A DNA stretch of 56,139 nucleotides from Clostridiales bacterium (lineage in GTDB: Bacteria; Bacillota; Clostridia; Lachnospirales; Lachnospiraceae), in the NCBI GenBank assembly GCA_020859995.1, contig JAJBVE010000048.1:2868-59006 (forward strand), read 5' to 3'. This document shows positions 32,026-40,234 of the stretch, in pieces; within the stretch, counting starts at the first letter, position 1; every line of letters starts with the position of its first letter. Both the position numbers and the translations under genes were made by a program. Under the pieces are notes generated by a model. That model was not told where the DNA came from. It worked only from the letters and a program-made list of their open reading frames with translations, and made no database searches.

Positions 32026-33078
32026 ATGCTGAAATTAGAGTATGATAAGAAAGAAATCGAGCAGGTCATTGACAAAATTGTGAAAAAGACGATGAACATG
32101 GATCTGACCTGGGACTGGCCCTGCGGCGTGGCATATTATGGGATCAGTGACGCGTATGAAAAGACCGGAAAGCAGGAGTATCTGGATCTTTTAAAGGAAC
32201 GGGTAGACGAGCTGATTGATTTGGGACTGCCCAAGGTGTGGACGGTCAATGCCTGCGCGATGGGGCACTGCCTGATCACGCTGTATCAGGCGACCGGAGA
32301 GAAGCAGTATTACGACATTCTCATGAGCAAGGTGGAATACATTTCCAAAGATGCGCTTCGTTTCGGCGACCATGTATTGCAGCATACGGTATCAGCCAAC
32401 AACGATTTCCCGGAGCAGGCCTGGGCGGACACGCTGTTTATGGCGGCTTTCCTGCTGCTGCGTGTGGGCGTCATGAATAAGGATCAGGCGATGATCGACG
32501 ACGCGCTGAACCAGTATTACTGGCACATCCGCTATCTGCAGAATCCGAGCAGCGGTCTCTATTATCATGGATACAACAACATTACCGGCGATCACATGTC
32601 CGGGATTTACTGGGGCCGGGCAAACGCCTGGGCAGCCTTTACCATGTCAAAGGTGGGAGACATCCTTCCGGAGTGCTATCTTTATCCGAAATACATAGAT
32701 ATCGTAGGCTCCTTAAATGAGCAGCTGGCAGCTTTGAAGACCGTGCAGACGGAGAACGGACTCTGGAGGACGGTGCTGGATGATCCGGAATCCTACGAGG
32801 AGATTTCCGCATCCGCCGGTATTGCCGCGGCGATGCTCAACCGGGGCAATCCGCTTCATTCTAAATACATCAATAAATCCATCAAAGGTCTTCTGGCCAA
32901 TGTCAGTGAGGACGGCAAGGTGATGAATGTTTCCGGCGGTACGGCTGTCATGAAGGACAGGGAAGGCTACCGCGGGATTCCGAAGGCCTGGATTCAGGGC
33001 TGGGGACAGGGTCTTGCTCTTTCATTCTTTGCAACGCTGCTGGTGTCGGACGATATCGCGAAGGATGGGGCACTGTAA
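32026..33078 (+). CDS. GH88/GH105 unsaturated glycuronyl hydrolase
   Basis: The 350-residue (alpha/alpha)6-barrel enzyme removes the unsaturated uronic acid left at oligosaccharide ends by polysaccharide lyases. GH105 landmarks are WDWPCGVAYYG near residue 25, the catalytic Asp in WADTLFMA (about residue 136), YYHGYNN, and WGRANAWAAFTMSKV. No signal peptide is present, so it acts in the cytoplasm on imported sugars. The ATG at 32026 follows GGGAGGA, and the GTG at 31981 is less likely. Rhamnogalacturonan fragments are the commonest GH105 substrates. The GH112 gene follows by 52 bp. Confidence 0.88.
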   Translation: MLKLEYDKKEIEQVIDKIVKKTMNMDLTWDWPCGVAYYGISDAYEKTGKQEYLDLLKERVDELIDLGLPKVWTVNACAMGHCLITLYQATGEKQYYDILMSKVEYISKDALRFGDHVLQHTVSANNDFPEQAWADTLFMAAFLLLRVGVMNKDQAMIDDALNQYYWHIRYLQNPSSGLYYHGYNNITGDHMSGIYWGRANAWAAFTMSKVGDILPECYLYPKYIDIVGSLNEQLAALKTVQTENGLWRTVLDDPESYEEISASAGIAAAMLNRGNPLHSKYINKSIKGLLANVSEDGKVMNVSGGTAVMKDREGYRGIPKAWIQGWGQGLALSFFATLLVSDDIAKDGAL

Positions 33079-33130
33079 GTGAGATAAAGCTCTGTTTATG
33101 TGTTGGACGAATGACTTTAAGGAGGACATT

Positions 33131-35428
33131 ATGACAGAAATGAAAAAAGGCGGCTTTACCCTGCCGGGTGAATCCGGTTATGAGCAGCTGACCCTTAAAA
33201 TGGCAGAAAAATGGGGTGCGGACGTGATCCGCGACAGTGACGGAACGGTTCTTTCCGATGAGATTGTTCATGCGGGCTATGGGATCTATTCGACGATCTG
33301 CATCATCCGCGACCATAATGAATGGGCGAAAGATAACCAGGATAAGCTGCAGCAGACATTTCTCTGCACACCGCCGGCGGTGGCTGTCCCGCAGGATGAT
33401 GAGAAAACGGTCTCCGGTGCCGGGATTTGCGGGGCGGATTTTTCCGATGAAACCGCTGCTGCAGCAGAGGGTAGCCTTACCATCCGCCTCCTGGACAGCT
33501 TTTTTGCAGAGCAGTTCCGGATCAATGACTGTGCCTCTGCCATGAAATACTGGGAGGTCTATGACCGCACTTCCAATCAGAAAATAGACCGTGACAGGTG
33601 GACTTATGACAGGGAGGACGGCAGTGTAACGCTCCGCGATGTGACACCTTTCCATAAATATACGGTTAGTTTCCTGGCTTACCGGATCTGGGAAGAGATT
33701 TCCATGTACAATCACACGACCAATCACTGGGACAAGGAGCATCTGATGCCGGTGGATCCCCGCTACCCGGAGACGCAGGAGTATCTGCTGGGCTGGCTGA
33801 AGGACTGGTGTGAGACCCATCCGGACACAACGGTGGTGCGTTTTACCTCGATGTTCTATAATTTTGTCTGGATCTGGGGCAGCAGTGAGCGGAACCAGAG
33901 CCTGTTTTCAGACTGGGGCTCTTATGATTTTACCGTCAGCGATCTGGCTCTGGATGAATTTGAAAAGAAATATGGCTACGCCATGACGGCCGAGGATTTT
34001 ATCAACAAGGGTGATCTCCATGTGACCCATATGCCGGGCAATGCGCGGAAAAAGGACTGGATGGAGTTTATCAATGATTTCGTGATTTCCTTCGGAAAAC
34101 AGCTGATTGACATGGTTCATTCCTATGGCAAGAAGGCCTATGTTTTCTATGATGACAGCTGGGTGGGCGTGGAGCCTTACAACGGCAGATTCCAGGAGTT
34201 TGGCTTTGACGGCCTGATTAAGTGCGTGTTCTCCGGCTACGAGGCGAGGCTTTGCGCCGGGGTGGATGTGCCGACTCATGAGCTGAGGCTGCATCCGTAT
34301 CTGTTCCCGGTAGGCCTGGGCGGCGCGCCGACCTTTGCTGAGGGCGGCAATCCGACACTGGATGCGAAAAAATATTGGATCAGCGTGCGCCGCGCCCTGC
34401 TTCGCGCGAAAATCGACCGCATTGGTCTGGGCGGCTATCTGCATCTGACGGAGCAGTTTCCGGACTTCTGCGATTACATCGAAAAGGTGGCCGATGAATT
34501 CCGACTGATCCGCTCCTTCCACGATGCAGGAGCACCCTATACGATTAAAACGAAAGTGGCCGTGCTGCATGCATGGGGTGAGCTGCGCTCCTGGACCTTG
34601 TCCGGTCATTTCCATGAGACCTGGATGCACGACCTGATCCACATCAACGAGGCGCTCTCCGGACTGCCGGTCGATGTGCGCTTTCTTTCCTTCGAGGATG
34701 TGAAAAACGGGGCGCTTGACGATGTGGATGTCGTGATCAACGCAGGCTACGCCGGCAGCGCCTGGAGCGGTGGCGATGCGTGGAAGGACGACGAGCTGGT
34801 GACGATTCTCACCAAATGGGTTTACGAGGGAGGCACCTTCCTTGGGGTAAACGAGCCCTCCGCAGTTCCTGGTTACGATACATACTTCCGTATGGCGCAT
34901 GTGCTGGGCGTCGATGAAGATACCGGCGCGAAGGTCTGCCATGGGAAGTGGAGTTTTGAGGTGTGCGACGCAGTATGTGATGACCAGACAGGTACCGATG
35001 AAATAAGTGAGGATCAGAAGAATGGGCATACGGCGAATGGCGCGAAACTGATTCCAGACGGCGCATGCATCAGCGCAAAGGAAAATCGCTATCTGACGGA
35101 TGGTACGGCGCGTGTGCTTCTGGCGGACGGCGAAAAGCCACTGGCGACGATCCGCGATTTCGGGAAAGGAAAGGGTATCTACCTGGCTTCCTTCCAGGTG
35201 AATCCGGCAAATACGAGGATGCTTTATCAGTTCATCCGCTATGCGGGCGGCGAAGGACTTTCCGGGCTATACATGACGGATAACCTTTATACCGAATGTG
35301 CTTTTTATCCGGCAAGCGGCACGCTGGTCGTTATCAATAACAGCGATGCGGAGCAGACGACATCCATCCCGACGGAAGAAGGAATTCGCACCGTGACACT
35401 GGCGCCGTTTGATACCGTTATCATTTAA
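33131..35428 (+). CDS. GH112 beta-galactoside phosphorylase
   Basis: GH112 enzymes split galactosyl-beta-1,3-N-acetylhexosamines or galactosyl-beta-1,4-L-rhamnose with phosphate, giving galactose 1-phosphate. The 765-residue protein has the family regions GYGIYSTICIIRDHNEWAKDN, SFLAYRIWEEISMYNHTTNHW, RFTSMFYNFVWIWG, YVFYDDSWVGVEPYNG (likely the general-acid region) and FPVGLGGAPTFAEGGNPT. No signal peptide is seen. The ATG at 33131 follows AAGGAGGA. The GH105 neighbour favours galactosyl-rhamnose from rhamnogalacturonan over mucin or milk-sugar disaccharides, but the sequence alone does not settle it. Residues about 95-115 are a nonconserved Ala/Glu insert. Confidence 0.92.
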   Translation: MTEMKKGGFTLPGESGYEQLTLKMAEKWGADVIRDSDGTVLSDEIVHAGYGIYSTICIIRDHNEWAKDNQDKLQQTFLCTPPAVAVPQDDEKTVSGAGICGADFSDETAAAAEGSLTIRLLDSFFAEQFRINDCASAMKYWEVYDRTSNQKIDRDRWTYDREDGSVTLRDVTPFHKYTVSFLAYRIWEEISMYNHTTNHWDKEHLMPVDPRYPETQEYLLGWLKDWCETHPDTTVVRFTSMFYNFVWIWGSSERNQSLFSDWGSYDFTVSDLALDEFEKKYGYAMTAEDFINKGDLHVTHMPGNARKKDWMEFINDFVISFGKQLIDMVHSYGKKAYVFYDDSWVGVEPYNGRFQEFGFDGLIKCVFSGYEARLCAGVDVPTHELRLHPYLFPVGLGGAPTFAEGGNPTLDAKKYWISVRRALLRAKIDRIGLGGYLHLTEQFPDFCDYIEKVADEFRLIRSFHDAGAPYTIKTKVAVLHAWGELRSWTLSGHFHETWMHDLIHINEALSGLPVDVRFLSFEDVKNGALDDVDVVINAGYAGSAWSGGDAWKDDELVTILTKWVYEGGTFLGVNEPSAVPGYDTYFRMAHVLGVDEDTGAKVCHGKWSFEVCDAVCDDQTGTDEISEDQKNGHTANGAKLIPDGACISAKENRYLTDGTARVLLADGEKPLATIRDFGKGKGIYLASFQVNPANTRMLYQFIRYAGGEGLSGLYMTDNLYTECAFYPASGTLVVINNSDAEQTTSIPTEEGIRTVTLAPFDTVII

Positions 35429-35471
35429 CTAAGTGAGCAACCACCGGTTGAACTGGTGGTTGCTCGCTTAG
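35429..35471 (+). terminator. long hairpin directly after GH112
   Basis: A 17-bp stem (35429-35445 with 35455-35471, one G-U pair) starts at the base after the stop codon. It has no U tract but is the likely 3' end of the unit. Confidence 0.6.
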
Positions 35472-35638
35472 CTGGCTTAATTCCTAATCTCTTGACTATT
35501 GATTCAAGCCAGCGTAAGTTAACAAAAACATGGCTTTCTGCTATTCTGTCGCAGAACGCTATCACATCAGAACCGATTTGAGACAGGGAGAGCACGAAGA
35601 TTTATTAATGCATAAGGGAGAAACAGGAGATAAATGGT

Positions 35639-38221
35639 ATGAAAGAGAATGGAAACATGAGAAGCATGGAGAACACGGGAAACATAATAAGAAATACGGG
35701 AAAAACAAAAATCAGATTTTCTGCGTTACTTGTATTTCTCTTCTTGTCGCTGTTAATCTTGCTGCCGTCCCGCACGGTTCTGGCGGCCGGAAGCAGTGCG
35801 CCGACCGCATCGAACAATTTGAATGTTGGCCTGAAAAGGACATCAGATCTCGTATCGACGGACAGCGGCTATATGAGGGTCTACTATAATGGGACAAATG
35901 TCGGCGTGGAATGGTATGACAGCAGCTTCAATCTGGAAAGTAAAAAATCAATTGCTATGGAGCTGAGTCTGTGGGGCGGCTTTTACGCTGGAAAGGATGC
36001 GTATTATCTGGTAGAAGGACAGAACAATACGGAAGAGGACGACAATGCTGAGGTGATACGGGTCATCAAATATGACACGAAATGGGAGCGGATAGGCGCA
36101 GCATCGATCACGAGCAATCCGGATCTTTTTGGCGGCGAGGTGAGATACCCGTTTAATAGTGGCTGTGTGGAATTTACGGAGACAAATGGGAACCTTTATA
36201 TTGTCACGGGTCACCAGGGATACGTGGACGCGTCTGTCGGTCAGGGGCATCAGGGCTTTTTGATGATAAAGGTGGATACGGCGTCCATGACGGGAAAAAT
36301 TGTCAAGTGTGATTTGTGGCACTCCTTTGCCCAGTATGTCCAGGCTTCCGACACAGATCTGTATATCCTGGAGCAAAGCGAGGGCTCGAGATGTACCACG
36401 CTGAAAAAGTACAACACGGAGACATCGGAATCGACAACAGTGTCTGTCCTTGACTATGGCGGAAGCCGTACTTCCGCATGGGCCATTGCGTGTTATGCGA
36501 GCGTGGACGGTATGGCTCTGTCTGATGACAATGTTCTTTGCATTGGCACGTCGATTGACCAGTCGCAGTATGAGAGCGTTTCTTCAAGCACGTCGCATAA
36601 TATTTATCTCACAGTCACTCCTAAGTTGGATTTTTCAGAAGAAGCGACCACAGTGAAATGGCTTACGGATTACAATGGCGATGGGAAAAGCTTTCTGGGA
36701 GTGAACATCACAAGAATCAGCGGCAACCGCTTTATGGTTTCCTGGGAGGAATCGGATACAGCTTCAACGGCAAGTACGGATGACTGTCTTTCCGGGAGTA
36801 CGCTGCACTATGTATTTATCGATGGAAATGGAAACAAAATAAGCAAGGAGTACAAACAATCCATGCCCGTATCGGATTGCCAGCCGATCGTGAACGGCTC
36901 GGAGGTCGTCTACTATGCTTCGAATGAGAATATGGTGAATTTTTATTCCATCAATTCGAGTACCGGCAGCGCGAGCAAGAAAGTGTATCGTGTAGCCGGG
37001 GAGAACGCGACCTGGGATTTTAAGAATGGCGTGCTTACGATATCCGGGACTGGAGCAATGTCTGTTGACACAGAAGCAGGTGTCAGATATGCGCTGTCAT
37101 CCACTTCTTCTTATTATGTTTATTCATCTTCGGACAACGCATGGAAATCCATTCGGGATCAGGTGGAGAAAATCGTGATAAAGGAAGGAATTACGAGTAT
37201 CCCTGAGAAGGCATTCGCATATTTTAGTAAGGTCGAAGAGGTGGAGATCGGTTCCGGATTAAAAAGCATAGGGGAAAAAGCGTTTTACAGCTGTGATTCG
37301 CTGCGGAAAATCACAATACCGTCGAGCGTGAACACCATAGGCGATGACATCTTATGGACGGGCTCTTCCTGGCTGGGCAGCGGCAAGCATGTTGTTTATG
37401 CGACAATTTATGCTCCCTATGGCTCCTATGCAGTGAAATACGCGAAGAAAAACGGCATCGGCTACTGCATGAATCTTTCAGAGTCGGGCGCAAAAATCAG
37501 TGGCGTAAAGGCAAGCTATGTTTATAACGGCAAATCGAAAAAGCCTTCGGTTACGGTGAAGATTGGCGACAAGGCGCTGAAAAAGGATACGGATTACAAG
37601 GTTTCTTATAAAAATAATAAAGAGATTGGTACGGCGACGGTTAAGGTGACGGGGATAAACAACTATTATGGCACGCTTACCCGCAGCTTTAAAATCACCC
37701 TGCCCGCAAAAGGAACGAAGCTGACAGACAGTGAGACAAAAAACACTTATGTAATTACCAAGGCGGGAGATTCCGTTGCGCTTTCTGGCACGAAGGATAA
37801 AACGAAAACCACGCTGTCTGTCCCATCTACGGTTGCCATAAACGGCGTGACCTATAAGGTGACATCGATCGCTAATAATGCTTTTAAAAACAACACAAAA
37901 CTGACAAAGGTGACGATTTCCGGAAATGTCACGAAGATTGGCGAAGGCGCATTTCGGGGCTGTACGGCATTGCGCACGGTAAAAATAGGGACGACTGTGA
38001 AGTATATTGGTGCAAAAGCGTTCTATGGCTGCACTGCTCTGAAGACTCTTACGATAAAATCAGTGAAGCTGACATCTGTAACGGTCGGGGATAAGGCATT
38101 TACCGGTGCCGGAAAGAGCAACTATAAAAAATTAACAGTGAATACTCCGGAGAAAAAAAGGGCTGCCTACAAAAAACTGCTAAAGAAAAAAGGGCTGTCG
38201 TCAAAGGCGACCATCCTGTAG
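35639..38221 (+). CDS. secreted leucine-rich-repeat protein (BspA-like)
   Basis: The 860-residue protein has a signal peptide (basic N region, hydrophobic stretch at about residues 27-45, TVLAAGSS) and no cell-wall anchor or lipobox. A beta-propeller-like or unknown region runs to about residue 450. Then come BspA-type (LRR_5) repeats such as ITSIPEKAFAYFSKVEEVEI and LKSIGEKAFYSC. An Ig-like domain of Lachnospiraceae surface proteins follows (SYVYNGKSKKPSVTVKIGD ... GTLTRSFKITLPAKGT), then more LRR_5 repeats up to the basic C terminus. It probably binds host or polysaccharide surfaces. AGGAGA precedes the ATG. It is isolated in its own unit. Confidence 0.82.
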   Translation: MKENGNMRSMENTGNIIRNTGKTKIRFSALLVFLFLSLLILLPSRTVLAAGSSAPTASNNLNVGLKRTSDLVSTDSGYMRVYYNGTNVGVEWYDSSFNLESKKSIAMELSLWGGFYAGKDAYYLVEGQNNTEEDDNAEVIRVIKYDTKWERIGAASITSNPDLFGGEVRYPFNSGCVEFTETNGNLYIVTGHQGYVDASVGQGHQGFLMIKVDTASMTGKIVKCDLWHSFAQYVQASDTDLYILEQSEGSRCTTLKKYNTETSESTTVSVLDYGGSRTSAWAIACYASVDGMALSDDNVLCIGTSIDQSQYESVSSSTSHNIYLTVTPKLDFSEEATTVKWLTDYNGDGKSFLGVNITRISGNRFMVSWEESDTASTASTDDCLSGSTLHYVFIDGNGNKISKEYKQSMPVSDCQPIVNGSEVVYYASNENMVNFYSINSSTGSASKKVYRVAGENATWDFKNGVLTISGTGAMSVDTEAGVRYALSSTSSYYVYSSSDNAWKSIRDQVEKIVIKEGITSIPEKAFAYFSKVEEVEIGSGLKSIGEKAFYSCDSLRKITIPSSVNTIGDDILWTGSSWLGSGKHVVYATIYAPYGSYAVKYAKKNGIGYCMNLSESGAKISGVKASYVYNGKSKKPSVTVKIGDKALKKDTDYKVSYKNNKEIGTATVKVTGINNYYGTLTRSFKITLPAKGTKLTDSETKNTYVITKAGDSVALSGTKDKTKTTLSVPSTVAINGVTYKVTSIANNAFKNNTKLTKVTISGNVTKIGEGAFRGCTALRTVKIGTTVKYIGAKAFYGCTALKTLTIKSVKLTSVTVGDKAFTGAGKSNYKKLTVNTPEKKRAAYKKLLKKKGLSSKATIL

Positions 38222-38303
38222 CGTTTTGCGCTGCCAGCTCTTTCCCCTGGTTACTCTCTTTACTATTAATTTAACGCAAAATACCAGGCTTTTTTTCAAA
38301 GAC

Positions 38304-38335
38304 TTTACAAATGTCAGAGGATGTGTTAGTATAAT
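38304..38335 (+). promoter_or_regulatory. promoter-like motif upstream of the AGCS gene
   Basis: CTTTACAAA ... GTGTTAGTATAAT: TTTACA (38304-38309), 20 bp, TATAAT (38330-38335). The same motif with the same spacing stands at 40123-40154. The 20-bp spacer is longer than normal for sigma-A. Confidence 0.5.
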
Positions 38336-38375
38336 TCTAATTTTAAAGACGTAAAATGACAAAGGATGATAGCTT

Positions 38376-38418
38376 CGCAGGTGAAGACTGATTGTTCGGT
38401 TTTTGCCTGCGTTTTTTT
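38376..38418 (+). terminator. intrinsic terminator in the AGCS leader
   Basis: A 15-bp stem (38376-38390 with 38397-38411, some G-U pairs), a 6-nt loop and seven T (38412-38418) make a textbook terminator. It lies about 40 nt after the promoter-like motif and 107 bp before the start codon. A competing hairpin CTTC-GCAGGT-GAAG overlaps its 5' arm. It could be an attenuator or end a small RNA. Confidence 0.75.
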
Positions 38419-38525
38419 GTTCATTTTGCGCAAAAAAGGCTGATATACGTATATGATTGAGAAAACCACTTTTTTGATCATGTGCGTAAAAAGTCAGTTT
38501 AATATTACCCAGGGAGGAAGAAAAG

Positions 38526-40028
38526 ATGCTGCAAGTGGTGAAGAGTGTAAATGATGTCGTAAATGGGATTGTCTGGGGCTGGCCCGCGCTGATCCTTCTG
38601 GCATTCGTCGGCGTGCTGATGACCTGTCTGACGAAATTTTTCCAGATCAGCCATATCGGACACTGGATGAAACAGACGATCGGCGCGATTTTCAAGGACA
38701 AACAGGTAGTCGGTCATACGCAGGATAAGTCGATTTCCCAGTTCCAGTCGCTGTGTACGGCGCTGGCGGCGACGGTCGGTACCGGCAATATTGTCGGCGT
38801 GGCGGGTGCGATCATGGTAGGCGGCCCCGGAGCGGTGTTCTGGATGTGGCTGATTGCCTTTTTCGGCATGATGACCAACTACTCGGAAAATGTGCTTGGT
38901 ATTTATTACCGCAGGAAAAACAGCGCGGGCGAGTGGTCCGGAGGCGCGATGTATTATCTGCGCGACGGTCTCGGAGCAAAGCCTGGCTGCAAGGGCATCG
39001 GTGCGGTACTGGCGGTGCTGTTTTCGATTTTCTGTTTTCTTGCTTCCTTCGGAATCGGTAATATGACGCAGGTAAACTCCATTTCCGGAAATATGGAGAG
39101 CGTGTTCGGCGTGCCGACCTGGCTGACGGGCATCGTGGTGGTGGTGCTTGCCGGGCTTGTGATTGTCGGCGGACTGAAGAGAATTGCCTCCGTGACGGAG
39201 AAGATCGTACCCTTCATGGTGGTGCTTTACATAATCGGCACAGTGGTCATCCTGATTACAAACATTTCTCAGGTAGGCGCAGTCTTTGGCGCGATTTTCA
39301 GCGGTGCATTTGCCCTGAAGGCAGCCGGCGGCGGCGTGGTCGGCTATGGAATCAAGCTGGCGATCGAGCAGGGCATGAAGCGCGGCGTGTTCTCGAATGA
39401 GGCAGGTCTCGGCTCTTCTGTTATGGTGCACTCCAATTCGAACGTGAGCGAGCCGGTCCGCCAGGGTATGTGGGGTATTTTTGAGGTATTTGCGGATACG
39501 ATCATTGTCTGTACGCTGACGGCGTTCGCGGTTCTTTCCTCCGGCCTGGTGGATCTGGAGACCGGCGAGACTGTGGCAGAGTACGCGGGTGTGACGCTGA
39601 CAAAGGCTAACATCGTTGCGCAGGTATTTTCCATGCATTTCGGCCAGATCGGCGCCGCGTTTGTGGCAATCGCGATCATGTTGTTCGCGTTTTCCACAGT
39701 CCTTGGCTGGAGCCATTACGGCTCAAAGGCGTGCGAATTCCTCTTTGGAGAGAAATACACGATTATTTATCGCGTAGTGTTCGTAGTTGCGATCTTCGGC
39801 GGAGCCGTGATGAGTGACAACCTTGCGTGGGATCTGGCGGACACTTTTAACGGTCTGATGATGATCCCGAACCTGATTGGTGTGCTGGTGCTTTCTCCGC
39901 AGGTGTACGCGATTACACAGAACTATGTGAACCGCGTGCTGAAGGGAAAGAAAGAAAAGCCGATGCTTTCCGCTTTCCCGGAAGTTCAGAAGGAGCAGGA
40001 AGAAAAGCTGGCGAGGACGGGAGAGTAA
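38526..40028 (+). CDS. sodium:alanine/glycine symporter (AGCS family)
   Basis: The 500-residue polytopic protein imports alanine or glycine with sodium. AGCS signatures are SISQFQSLCTALAATVGTGNIVGVA near residue 65, GGPGAVFWMWLIAFFGM, EQGMKRGVFSNEAGLGSSVM and FAFSTVLGWSHYG. About eleven hydrophobic segments are seen. AGGGAGGAAGAAAAG precedes the ATG. The leader contains a strong terminator and no recognisable glycine riboswitch. The substrate could be alanine, glycine or both. Confidence 0.93.
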   Translation: MLQVVKSVNDVVNGIVWGWPALILLAFVGVLMTCLTKFFQISHIGHWMKQTIGAIFKDKQVVGHTQDKSISQFQSLCTALAATVGTGNIVGVAGAIMVGGPGAVFWMWLIAFFGMMTNYSENVLGIYYRRKNSAGEWSGGAMYYLRDGLGAKPGCKGIGAVLAVLFSIFCFLASFGIGNMTQVNSISGNMESVFGVPTWLTGIVVVVLAGLVIVGGLKRIASVTEKIVPFMVVLYIIGTVVILITNISQVGAVFGAIFSGAFALKAAGGGVVGYGIKLAIEQGMKRGVFSNEAGLGSSVMVHSNSNVSEPVRQGMWGIFEVFADTIIVCTLTAFAVLSSGLVDLETGETVAEYAGVTLTKANIVAQVFSMHFGQIGAAFVAIAIMLFAFSTVLGWSHYGSKACEFLFGEKYTIIYRVVFVVAIFGGAVMSDNLAWDLADTFNGLMMIPNLIGVLVLSPQVYAITQNYVNRVLKGKKEKPMLSAFPEVQKEQEEKLARTGE

Positions 40029-40054
40029 ACTTTTTATACAAACAATGAAGCAAG

Positions 40055-40091
40055 AGGGCCGAAATACCGGTTTATATCGGGTTTCGGCCCT
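40055..40091 (+). terminator. terminator after the AGCS gene
   Basis: AGGGCCGAAA (40055-40064) pairs with TTTCGGCCCT (40082-40091), then TTGTCTGCTGTCTT. Confidence 0.75.
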
Positions 40092-40122
40092 TTGTCTGCT
40101 GTCTTCTTTCACTGTTTTCGCC

Positions 40123-40154
40123 TTTACAAACCTTCGGCAGCGTGTTAGTATAAC
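40123..40154 (+). promoter_or_regulatory. second copy of the promoter-like motif
   Basis: CCTTTACAAA ... CGTGTTAGTATAAC: TTTACA (40123-40128), 20 bp, TATAAC (40149-40154), upstream of the FAD oxidoreductase. It matches 38304-38335 in both boxes, the spacer length and the bases before the -10. Confidence 0.5.
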
Positions 40155-40234
40155 TTTGGCTTTTACAAGGAGGTTTTTTTATAAATACAAATGACAGATA
40201 ATGATATTTGACACGGTTAATACTGGAGGCAAGT

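Noticed and set aside
35530-35889. 119-codon frame overlapping the LRR gene start
   Set aside because: It overlaps the signal peptide region of the LRR gene in another frame, and the LRR frame has a signal peptide and a ribosome site.
38336-38525. Glycine riboswitch before the AGCS symporter
   Set aside because: The conserved glycine aptamer core was not found and the space before the terminator is too short.
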